A stretch of DNA of 13,344 bases from Pinguiococcus pyrenoidosus (taxonomy: Eukaryota > Sar > Pinguiophyceae > Pinguiochrysidales > Pinguiochrysidaceae): NCBI GenBank assembly GCA_019677205.1, contig JAAMXY010000680.1, forward strand, positions 1 through 13,344, given 5' to 3'. Below, one piece after another: positions 1 to 6,499 of this stretch. The notes under the pieces were generated by a model. It was not told the origin of the DNA. It saw only the letters and a program-made list of their open reading frames with translations, and made no database searches. Each line of letters starts with the position of its first letter. The stretch's first letter is position 1. A program made the translations under genes and the position numbers.

Positions 1-557
1 CATAGCAACCCTGCCGCGTACGTCATTGGTTCGTTGCTCTCCCAGTCCAGGATCCTCCAAGACAATGTTAACTTTTGAGTTTGAACTTTTAATTTGTTTT
101 TGCTTTTCCCTTTTCCCTTTTCCCAACCAGTACCAGTACTACAGACCTAGGTATCTAGGTAGGTAGTACCCACACGGTGGGGTACATGACAAGTACTCGC
201 ATCAGTATCTCTACCTGCCTCTTTCTGTCTTGCGCAGGACAGAGGGAAGCGATCTATCAGCTGATGACCACCCTTCCAAAGTAGGCAAAAAGAAGGTCTG
301 AAACGTTTCATATTCCGTTCAGAAACAAAAAAAATACATAATTGTATAGATAATCAAATTGTATAAAGACGTGAATATGGCAGATATGGATTCTCGTATT
401 CGATATTTTGGTATTCGGTATTCGGTATTCGGTACTCGGTACTCGGTATTCGGTATTTGGTATTCGATGTTCGATGTTCCATGTTCGATTTTCGATTTTG
501 TCCGTCTTTCTTTCTCGAGCAATTTAGGGCCTCGCAGACTTTGGGCCGGCACGCGAG
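1..557. promoter_or_regulatory. 5' flank of the CWC24-like gene, gene-free
   Basis: No gene is supported in this stretch. It holds a T/C-rich tract with three tandem TTTTCCC heptamers (104-124), a run rich in CTAGGTA/GGTAGTA-like words (146-171), and an imperfect hairpin whose arms GTACCC (166-171) and GGGTAC (180-185) close a short loop. An A-rich/AT-rich stretch at 325-365 is followed by a long degenerate heptamer array (391-502, listed separately). The array ends 55 nt before the ATG, so it is probably in the promoter or 5' UTR. Minus-strand frames here are open only because a 7-nt period reads through in every frame. Confidence 0.5.
391..502 (+). repeat. Degenerate heptamer tandem array (TATTCGG/TGTTCGA type)
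   Basis: Sixteen consecutive 7-mers run without a break in register. The centre is the cleanest: TATTCGG at 412, 419 and 426, TACTCGG at 433 and 440, TATTCGG at 447, TATTTGG at 454. The 3' part drifts as a block to TGTTCGA (468, 482), TGTTCCA (475) and TTTTCGA (489). The 5' part (391-411) is more diverged. Variants cluster in neighbouring copies, which suggests local duplication followed by mutation. Because 7 is not a multiple of 3, all frames read as a repeating seven-residue peptide (for example NTEYRIP on the minus strand), so open frames here are not evidence of coding. Confidence 0.9.
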
Positions 558-1409
558 ATGGCTGATGCGGCCGAGGCCGTCGCGAAAGTGCCCGTGTTCA
601 AGAAGAAAAAGCTCGGGAAGAGCAAGCGGAACAAGAGGAAGCGCGAAGAGGAGGAAATCCCGCAAGAAGCGGAAAGCGCACCTCGGGTGGAGAGCGCCGA
701 AGCGGAGGAGGCGAAGGACAGCGAGGAGAATGTAGAAGAAGCCACGGTCGTGCGGCCGGTGGTCACGACGGGGGCCCAGCGCAAGGCGATCAACTCGTTT
801 GGGGAGATCAGCAAGAAACCCAAGACGCAGGCGGAGTCGTTTTCGTACCAGAGCTCCGGCCTCACATCCGTCGACCACAAGGAAGCGGTCACGCGCAAGG
901 ACTTCACCCACGGGCCGCTCAGGGCGTCGAGCAGCATTCGGACCATCTGTCGCTTCGACTTTCAGCCGGACATCTGCAAGGACTACAAGGAGACGGGCTT
1001 CTGTGGCTATGGGGACACGTGCAAGTTCATGCACGATAGAAGCGACTACAAGGGGGGCTGGCAGCTGGAGCGCGAGTGGGAAGAGCAGCAGAAGAAGCAG
1101 CGGGAGAGAGAAGCAGAGGCGCAGCTGCTCGGCATGGATGTGTCAGAGCTGGAGGCGGCCAAAAAGAAGGAAGAGGAGGCCGAGGACTTGCCCTTCGCCT
1201 GCCACATCTGCAGGGAGAAGTTCACGCTTGCGCGCAATCCGGTGGTGACCTTGTGTGGCCACTACTTTTGCCAGGAATGCGCTCTGGCCAGAAGTAGAAA
1301 GGATGGGACGTGTGCAGTGTGCGGCAAGGCGACAGGTGGTGTGTTTAACGTCGGCCGAAAACTCATTGCGAGAGTCCGAGAGCGAGACGCGCGCCATGCG
1401 AATGACTAG
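558..1409 (+). CDS. CWC24: Cwc24/RNF113-like CCCH zinc finger and RING finger splicing factor
   Basis: Single-exon gene of 283 residues. The N-terminal ~60 residues are Lys/Glu-rich with basic NLS-like runs (KKKK at 15-18, and 21-30). A CCCH zinc finger follows with C140, C149, C155 and H159 (C-x8-C-x5-C-x3-H), preceded by the typical DFQPDICKDYKETGFCGYG stretch and followed by DYKGGWQLEREW, a signature of this family. A C-terminal C3HC4 RING uses C215, C218, C233, H235, C238, C241, C252 and C255. Family members are spliceosome components of the activated complex that sit at the 5' splice site, and the RING can act as a ubiquitin E3. Length and domain order match the family, with a shorter N-terminus than human RNF113A. 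The start is the first ATG after the heptamer array. The gene converges with the CNNM gene, with 225 nt between stops. Confidence 0.93.
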   Translation: MADAAEAVAKVPVFKKKKLGKSKRNKRKREEEEIPQEAESAPRVESAEAEEAKDSEENVEEATVVRPVVTTGAQRKAINSFGEISKKPKTQAESFSYQSSGLTSVDHKEAVTRKDFTHGPLRASSSIRTICRFDFQPDICKDYKETGFCGYGDTCKFMHDRSDYKGGWQLEREWEEQQKKQREREAEAQLLGMDVSELEAAKKKEEEAEDLPFACHICREKFTLARNPVVTLCGHYFCQECALARSRKDGTCAVCGKATGGVFNVGRKLIARVRERDARHAND

Positions 1410-1634
1410 AAAATAGCGTACGAAGAGCCTGAGAACGAAGCCGACATTGCTCGGACATGCTCTGACGCGGAGATGCTTACACTCTCACTTCACAGCTTCC
1501 GATGCGTACCACACCAATCCGGATCCGCCGCGCCTCCACCTGCGCACCACCCTGCCACCCTTGACCGAATCACGAGGCACACCGTGCCATGCACATGAAG
1601 ACTCCGCTTGGCTGAAGCTTCGGCTGGCTGAGGC

Positions 1635-2948
1635 CTACTTGGGCTTGACGATTTTCCGAGAATTTTCAGCTGGGCTGCCACCGTCCGAGTTCAGCGAATC
1701 CATGCGGAACATCCTCTTGCTCTCCTCCAGCTGATCGCTGGCCGCAAGGTGGTCTTCGAGCTTCATGGAGCGCCAGTGCATCAGGCGCATGCGCGCTTCC
1801 TCGTCCCTCTTGTCGCGCACGACCTCTTGCGACTGCCGGTTGTCGTGCCAGGCATCGTACTCGTCCACGATCTCCTCTCCAAGGATCTCCTCGATGATGT
1901 CCTCCAAGGTCAATATACCGACAAGCTTGTACATCGGATCGGAGCCGCCTTCGTCCTCCACAATGTCCACGACCAGGGCCATGTGCGAGCGTCCGCCGCG
2001 GAACGCCTTCATGCAGTCGCCCAGCTGCGTCCACGCCTTCACCTTGATGATCGGGCGGCCGAAAGCATTGGTGAAGCTCGAGATCGGCGTCTGAGAGGCT
2101 GGGTCCATGAAGATCAAGTCCTTGGTGTAGAGCAAGCCCACAATGTTCTGCTTGGTTTCCTTGTAGACGGGGATGCGGCTGAAACCGGCCTTGAAGATGT
2201 TGGCCATGGTTTGGTACGACAAGGTGTCGTCCACGCTGAGCATGTACACGTGGTCCAGCGGGGTCATCACCTCGTCCGCGCGCATATTCCGGTACTGGAG
2301 AGCGCCAGTGATCGCCTGACCCGTCTCCTCGTCCATGGCGTTGTTCCGCACGTGGAGGGTGACCATTTCCTTCAGCTCCTCCGTGCTGAAGATGGTCCCC
2401 AGCTCCTCTCCGAGAACGTGGTCGAGGCAGAGCGCGATGGGCTTCGCGAGAGGGTACAGGAAGAACTGGATGACCATGACAAGCGGCACCGCGCGCGCGC
2501 CGACGGTAAGAGCAAACCGCGAGCAGGCCGCCTGGGGAATAATCTCGCCGAAGATGACGATCACGGCGGTGGACACCAGGAATCCGATCACGCTGTCGAA
2601 GATGTTCGCCAGCAGAATGGAAAGCAGCGCGTTGACCGCCACGTTGCCCAGCAGAAGCGTGCACAGGAGCAGGTTTCCGTCTCTCCGAAGAGGCAAGATC
2701 TTCCGCGCATTCTTGGCGCGGTCTGGCTCGCCGCCGCCCATCACAATGAGCAGGCCCATCTTATCCAGTCCCAAGAGACCAAGCGTGAGGCCAGAGAACA
2801 GCCCGGACATAGCGATCAACACCAAAACGAGGATCCATACTACCGGAGTCGGCAGAGAACCCGTTTGCGCCAGAGCTGGCTGCACGAGAAGACCGAAGAG
2901 AAAGGCTGTGTGCGCCTGACGTTTGAGCCATGGCTGACACACAATCAT
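1635..2948 (-). CDS. CNNM/DUF21-family membrane protein with CBS pair (putative Mg2+ transporter or regulator)
   Basis: Single-exon gene of 437 residues. Visible in order: a signal peptide (about 1-28, ending PALAQT); a DUF21 transmembrane domain with TM1 ~36-62 containing the family motif SGLTLGLLGLD, TM2 ~92-115, TM3 ~117-138 ending in GEIIPQA, and a further hydrophobic helix ~151-175; then a CBS (Bateman) pair, CBS1 from about 221 (EVMTPLDHVYML) to 285 and CBS2 about 297-360, ending ILTLEDIIEEILGEEIVDEYD. The C-terminal ~70 residues are charged and look unstructured. Animal CNNM proteins, yeast Mam3 and bacterial CorC-type relatives share this layout and act in Mg2+ or other divalent-cation efflux and homeostasis; the CBS pair binds ATP-Mg. 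The exact ion and membrane (plasma, vacuole or plastid) cannot be read from sequence. The cyclic-nucleotide-binding-like domain of metazoan CNNMs is absent, as in fungal and plant members. Confidence 0.92.
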   Translation of the reverse strand: MIVCQPWLKRQAHTAFLFGLLVQPALAQTGSLPTPVVWILVLVLIAMSGLFSGLTLGLLGLDKMGLLIVMGGGEPDRAKNARKILPLRRDGNLLLCTLLLGNVAVNALLSILLANIFDSVIGFLVSTAVIVIFGEIIPQAACSRFALTVGARAVPLVMVIQFFLYPLAKPIALCLDHVLGEELGTIFSTEELKEMVTLHVRNNAMDEETGQAITGALQYRNMRADEVMTPLDHVYMLSVDDTLSYQTMANIFKAGFSRIPVYKETKQNIVGLLYTKDLIFMDPASQTPISSFTNAFGRPIIKVKAWTQLGDCMKAFRGGRSHMALVVDIVEDEGGSDPMYKLVGILTLEDIIEEILGEEIVDEYDAWHDNRQSQEVVRDKRDEEARMRLMHWRSMKLEDHLAASDQLEESKRMFRMDSLNSDGGSPAENSRKIVKPK

Positions 2949-3431
2949 TCAAGCGCTCGTCTGGATTCCGCGAAGAGCACGTCTGGGGTCTCGTGAACAC
3001 GAAGAGGAAGTGGCCCGATGACGCGCTATGAACGCATGCGGACCGGCGTGCCTCAAAGGCTTTGCGCCGCGCCCCTCTCCTTGCAGTTGTGCACCAAGCC
3101 GCTCGGCGCGCTCAACGCGCCTGAAGCATGGCTTCACAAGGGGCTACAAAAGTTGGGGAGAAGACGAATTGAATCCCTCGTCCAAGCTGTTTCCGGTTCC
3201 GAAACCTCCCACCAATGGATGTGGCGTCTAGATTTTGAAAAGAGGCATCTTTGGCTGAAATTCGCGCGATCAAGAAACGACCGAATCGGCGACTCGCCCA
3301 ACCGTCGCGTCGAATAAGGTGGAGGAAACTGGAGATTGGTTCCACCAATCAAGGAGGCGGCAGCAATCCAGTTTTTCAACTTTGAAGTTTCGCTATTCCG
3401 CTTTGGAAGGAAGAAGAATCTGCGGAGATCC

Positions 3432-3460
3432 GCTCCGAGGCTCCGAGGCTCCGAGGCTCG
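3432..3460 (+). repeat. Tandem octamer GCTCCGAG, 3.6 copies
   Basis: Three perfect 8-nt copies at 3432, 3440 and 3448 are followed by GCTCG at 3456-3460. The array lies about 230 nt upstream of the preferred MPP10 ATG. Confidence 0.9.
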
Positions 3461-3572
3461 AAATCGGTCCTTGGATGTGACAGAAGGAGCTTCCCTCAGA
3501 AGATGACGAAACTGGCAACAAGACGAATTCTGGTATCTGTAAAAGAGTTGCATCCTAGCGAAAATGAGAATC

Positions 3573-3622
3573 ATTGGAGATTTGGAGATTATTTGGAGAT
3601 TTGGAGATTTGGAGATTTGGAG
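3573..3622 (+). repeat. Tandem octamer ATTTGGAG in the MPP10 5' flank
   Basis: One copy lacking a T (3573-3579), a perfect copy (3580), a 3-nt ATT slip (3588-3590), and four perfect copies (3591, 3599, 3607, 3615). It lies 70 nt before the MPP10 start. An upstream in-frame ATG at 3564 reads through it as a repeated GDLEIW-like peptide, which I treat as non-coding. Confidence 0.9.
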
Positions 3623-3692
3623 GGATTTGCGCCCCTCCCTCGAGCCTTTCGCGCCATCTGAGGGGCAAGAAGCGCCCTCTGCCTATCGCAGG

Positions 3693-5138
3693 ATGAATGG
3701 TGCCCTGGTCTTTGACAAGGCCTCTGCGCGTCTCAACCGGGTTTTCCAAAGCCCAGAGGACTTCCTACTTCCATCGCCGGAGCTGAGGTCGGAGCTGCGC
3801 GCGCTTCTCGACGCCTTCTATGATGAAGTTGTCGGCGCGAAGGGCGATGGCCTGCTCGCTAGAGAGCTAGATTCGGAATCCACGTGGGCGATGCTCCAGA
3901 TGTACAACGACAAGAAGCTTCCGCAGCTGAAGAGGCTTCTCAAGGGACTGGACAAGCAGCCCGATGAAGTCCGCATCACCGACGCAGTGCAATCACGAAA
4001 GCGCCGTCGCAGTGTCGAATCAAGCCATGCTGGGAATGGCTTGGGCCTACTTGAGAAACGCACTGAATCCTCTGAGCATCTCGGCGATGGCCCGGATGAC
4101 AAAAATGGTGATGATGATGATGAGAATGAGGATGATGATGATGGTGATGAGGGCGGCTCACTTGGCCAAGAGGATGATGAGGACGATGGGGACGAAGAGG
4201 ATGATGAGCACGAAGAGGATGATGAGCACGAAGAGGATGATGAGCACGAAGAGGATGATGAGCACGAAGACGAAGAAGACGAAGAAGACGAAGAAGACGA
4301 GCTTGCCGGGGATGCGCGAGACTTTGACGTGGACGAAGAGGACGGCGACGTACCCGGCGACGACGTGGTGGAGGACGTCATGCCAGAGCTGGACGACGCC
4401 TTCTTCAGCTGGGCCGACATGAACGCATTCGCGGATGAGCAGGAGGAGCGAGAACGGAAAGGAGAAGTGCTCGAAGGAGATGACGAGAGTGAAGACTACG
4501 ACGATGACATGATTGAGAGCCTCACATACGAGGATTTCTTCTCCGCACCAAGGTCGAAGAAGCGTTCCAGGCCTGACGAGGAGGCGGACGGCACCCAGCC
4601 GCTGACAAGCCACCAACGGCGCAAGCAGGCCTTGAAGCAGCAGATTGAGGAGGTTGAGGATGAACTGCTCGCGGAAAAGACGTGGGCGCTCCGTGGGGAG
4701 GTACTCGCTGGGGACAGGCCCGAAGATGCGCTCTTGCAGATGGACGTAGACGTGGACAGACGGGATTTTGTTGCGCCCGAAGTCACCGAGGAGGTCACCC
4801 AGCAGCTCGAGGACATCATCAAGGAGCGGATAAAGAAGCGGGAGTGGGACGACGTGGTCGCTGTCTCGCACGAGGATCGCCTCGTGTCTCGCCGGGAAGG
4901 AGACGAGGACGACGATGCGCTCGGGGACAAGAGCAAGGCTGGGCTTGGCGAGGTCTACGAGAAGGCGTACCTCGAAGCCACCGGCCAAAGCAAGGATGAG
5001 CAGGAGCCGCTGAAGAAAGAGATATCGCTGATCATGAAGGATATTAGTCATAAGATCGATAGCCTGTCCAGCTTGTTCTACAAGCCACCTCCTCCGGAAA
5101 TGGCCATGAGGCAGATAGAAGATGAAGAAAAAGATTAG
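3693..5138 (+). CDS. MPP10: Mpp10-like U3 snoRNP protein (SSU processome), C-terminally short
   Basis: Single-exon gene of 481 residues from the ATG at 3693. An in-frame ATG 129 nt upstream would add only the octamer-repeat peptide, so it is rejected. Mpp10 binds Imp3 and Imp4 and the U3 snoRNA in the nucleolus for 18S pre-rRNA cleavage. Visible: an N-terminal helical domain (about 1-95, with DSESTWAMLQMYNDKKLPQL); a very acidic, low-complexity centre (about 136-230) with four perfect EEDDEH repeats at 168-191; then the conserved Mpp10 core, DDAFFSWADMNAF, YEDFF (IESLTYEDFF), and the helical segment LTSHQRRKQALKQQIEEVED; and a C-terminal part with AGLGEVYEKAYLEATG and IDSLSSLFYKPPPPEM, matching the family's LAEIYEQEY and LDALSNFHFIPKPP regions. 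The protein stops about 17 residues after that point. In other Mpp10 proteins roughly 100 more residues, including a SDAALLAPEE-like motif and a basic tail, normally follow; I find neither here. The stop lies 59 nt from the converging TMX-like gene. Confidence 0.88.
   Translation: MNGALVFDKASARLNRVFQSPEDFLLPSPELRSELRALLDAFYDEVVGAKGDGLLARELDSESTWAMLQMYNDKKLPQLKRLLKGLDKQPDEVRITDAVQSRKRRRSVESSHAGNGLGLLEKRTESSEHLGDGPDDKNGDDDDENEDDDDGDEGGSLGQEDDEDDGDEEDDEHEEDDEHEEDDEHEEDDEHEDEEDEEDEEDELAGDARDFDVDEEDGDVPGDDVVEDVMPELDDAFFSWADMNAFADEQEERERKGEVLEGDDESEDYDDDMIESLTYEDFFSAPRSKKRSRPDEEADGTQPLTSHQRRKQALKQQIEEVEDELLAEKTWALRGEVLAGDRPEDALLQMDVDVDRRDFVAPEVTEEVTQQLEDIIKERIKKREWDDVVAVSHEDRLVSRREGDEDDDALGDKSKAGLGEVYEKAYLEATGQSKDEQEPLKKEISLIMKDISHKIDSLSSLFYKPPPPEMAMRQIEDEEKD
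4107..4301 (+). repeat. In-frame Asp/Glu codon repeats inside MPP10
   Basis: GAT-rich runs (from about 4107) lead into four perfect 18-nt copies of GAAGAGGATGATGAGCAC (4194, 4212, 4230, 4248), then four 9-nt copies of GAAGACGAA (4266-4301; the last ends GAG). All periods are multiples of 3 and keep the frame, so the tract expands the acidic linker (EEDDEH, then EDE). Perfect copy identity points to recent slippage or unequal exchange. The antisense strand reads as long open Ser-rich frames that are artefacts of this repeat. Confidence 0.92.
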
Positions 5139-5197
5139 GCCGGTGCTCGCGTTCGCATGCCTCAGGCGCCCTTTGCATGTCTAGCAATCTTATCATC

Positions 5198-6127
5198 TCA
5201 ACTACTCTTCGGGTGGCCATCCACGTCGTCGCCATCGTCGTCTTCGGTCGCGGCAGCCGTCCGAGAAGACGGCTTGCTCCGCCGGGTGGGGGAGGGAGAT
5301 GGCGTCAGCATGACGAAGACGAAGCTGGTGAGGAACACGCCCAGCACAATGCCGAAGATGAACACCGTGGAGTTCTCGCCTTTGAGCAGCGGCTGGACGT
5401 TGTCCGCAATCTGACCCAACCGACTCGTGATCTGTTGGGAAACCAGAAAGAGTAAGCATCTCAGGGCGAAAGAGAAGACTGAGAGGGAGGCAATAAACAC
5501 CATGCGACTGCAGAGCAAGCCGCAGCCGCAGCAGCAGCAGCAGCAGCAGCAGCCGCCGCCGCAGCAGCAGTCCTACGCTTGTGAAAGCCAACTCACCTTG
5601 TCCATAAAGGACATGGCGCTCGGCGCGTCCACCGCTTCTGCAGTCAGGTACCCGCCCTCCACAAAGGCCGTGAAGGACTCCACGTCTCTCTTGCCCTTGT
5701 AGGAGTACATCTTGCCTTGCTTGAAGAACTTGATGGTCGGGAAGCCCTTGATCCCGAAGCGCTTGGCGAGGTCCCGGTTGGCCGTCGCGTCCACCTTGGC
5801 CACGTTCACGTAGCTCTCCTCCATCGCCTCCGCAAACGAGTCCCACGCGGGCGCCATCCGCTTGCAGTGGCCACACCAAGGAGCGTAGAACTTCACCATC
5901 TGCCCACCGAGAACCAAACAGTAACACGATGAGACGGCCGCCGGGCCACACAGCAGACTGTACACGTCCAGCGCCTCCAGGCCGCGACTTACCCAGTCTC
6001 CGGTGGTGGCGCCCGTCGTAGCCTGTGTGAGGTGCTCAAAGTTGCCAGAGTCGAGCACCACCACTTCGGCGCGCGCGAGCGCCGCCAGACCGGCGCACGA
6101 AGCAAGCAGAAACGTCCTCAGCATCAT
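5198..6127 (-). CDS. TMX-like ER transmembrane thioredoxin / PDI-family protein (3 exons)
   Basis: Spliced on the minus strand: exon 1 6127-5993 (45 codons), exon 2 5899-5597 (101 codons), exon 3 5431-5198 (77 codons plus stop), giving 223 residues. Introns 5992-5900 (93 nt, GTAAGT...CAG) and 5596-5432 (165 nt, GTGAGT...CAACAG) are both phase 0. Visible: signal peptide 1-20 (MMLRTFLLASCAGLAALARA), a thioredoxin fold with the active site WCGHC (C54, C57) in FYAPWCGHCKRMAP, the cis-proline P99 in GFPTIKFF, a single TM helix 167-188, and a Ser/Thr/Asp-rich tail. This is the layout of the TMX group, which catalyses disulfide formation or exchange on ER clients. The lumenal part is short, with one thioredoxin domain. 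The tail ends PKSS, not KDEL or a canonical KKXX, so ER retention by those signals is not evident. It diverges from the bromodomain gene across 372 bp. Confidence 0.92.
5523..5570 (+). repeat. CAG/CCG trinucleotide tract within TMX-like intron 2
   Basis: CAG followed by CCG, then eight CAG units (5529-5552), three CCG (5553-5561) and three CAG (5562-5570). It reads CTG/CGG on the transcribed (minus) strand and sits in the 165-nt intron, about 20 nt inside the donor. Confidence 0.85.
5900..5992 (-). other. TMX-like gene intron 1, stopless and a multiple of three
   Basis: Consensus donor GTAAGT (5992-5987) and acceptor CAG (5902-5900). Splicing joins GDW to MVKFYAPWCGHC, as expected for the family. 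The intron is 93 nt with no in-frame stop, so retention would insert 31 residues eight residues before the active-site cysteine. Confidence 0.85.
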
Positions 6128-6499
6128 GACTCCTGTGCACGAGCGCTCAGATCCGCTCCGCCGCGCTTTGATCGGCAGCCAAGATCCGGAGACCTAAGAG
6201 CTGAAAGGACCCAAAAATGAAGCGCGCGGAACAGACGCGCGCGAAAGAAGATCCAACGCTTCGAAATGCTGCCACTTGTTTTCCTGCCGATCTCTCTGCT
6301 TATCCAGCTGTGCTAAAGCTCCAGCGAGACTCCGCGCCTCGCGCAAACCTCCCGAAGAAGATCTTCGAGGGATCTGCGCCACAGAACTTTCAAGTGAACT
6401 GCAAACGCCTGGGAGGGCTGCATACTCCGCAGCGCGATCTCTAGCATGCAGATGCAGACGCGCGTGCGCGGCCGAGGTTGAGAGATCGACGGCGCGCTG
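6128..6499. promoter_or_regulatory. Divergent promoter region between TMX-like and bromodomain genes
   Basis: This 372-bp stretch separates divergent ATGs. It has short open frames on both strands (60-75 residues) without recognisable domains or matching splice sites. No clear TATA box or repeat is visible. It presumably serves as a shared promoter. Confidence 0.45.

Larger units (their letters stand above)
2949..3692. promoter_or_regulatory. Divergent promoter region between CNNM and MPP10 genes
   Basis: About 740 bp separate the two divergent start codons. I see no gene: open frames of 60-146 residues occur on both strands but have no recognisable domain, overlap one another and show no credible splice partners. 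The region holds two short-period tandem repeats, GCTCCGAG (3432-3460) and ATTTGGAG (3573-3622), both on the MPP10 side. It must contain both promoters and 5' UTRs. I could not identify a convincing TATA box. Confidence 0.5.

Noticed and set aside
354-1034. Minus-strand open frame of 226 residues across the CWC24 start
   Set aside because: It is antisense to the RNF113-like gene and to the heptamer array; it has no domain, and the array reads open in every frame.
1749-2996. Plus-strand open frame of 415 residues opposite the CNNM gene
   Set aside because: The composition is the mirror of the CNNM codons and shows no domain; the minus strand has unmistakable DUF21 and CBS motifs.
3134-3574. 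Minus-strand 146-residue open frame in the CNNM/MPP10 promoter
   Set aside because: No recognisable motif, and it crosses the GCTCCGAG repeat; no splice partner was found.
391-3622. CRISPR-like arrays
   Set aside because: Units are 7-8 nt with no spacers, in a eukaryotic context.
3564-3692. Upstream in-frame start for MPP10
   Set aside because: It would encode only the octamer-repeat peptide plus linker; the conserved domain begins after the ATG at 3693.
3818-5051. Long antisense frames (Ser-rich and Leu/Val/Phe-rich) opposite MPP10
   Set aside because: They arise from the GAT/GAA repeats read backwards and have no family features.
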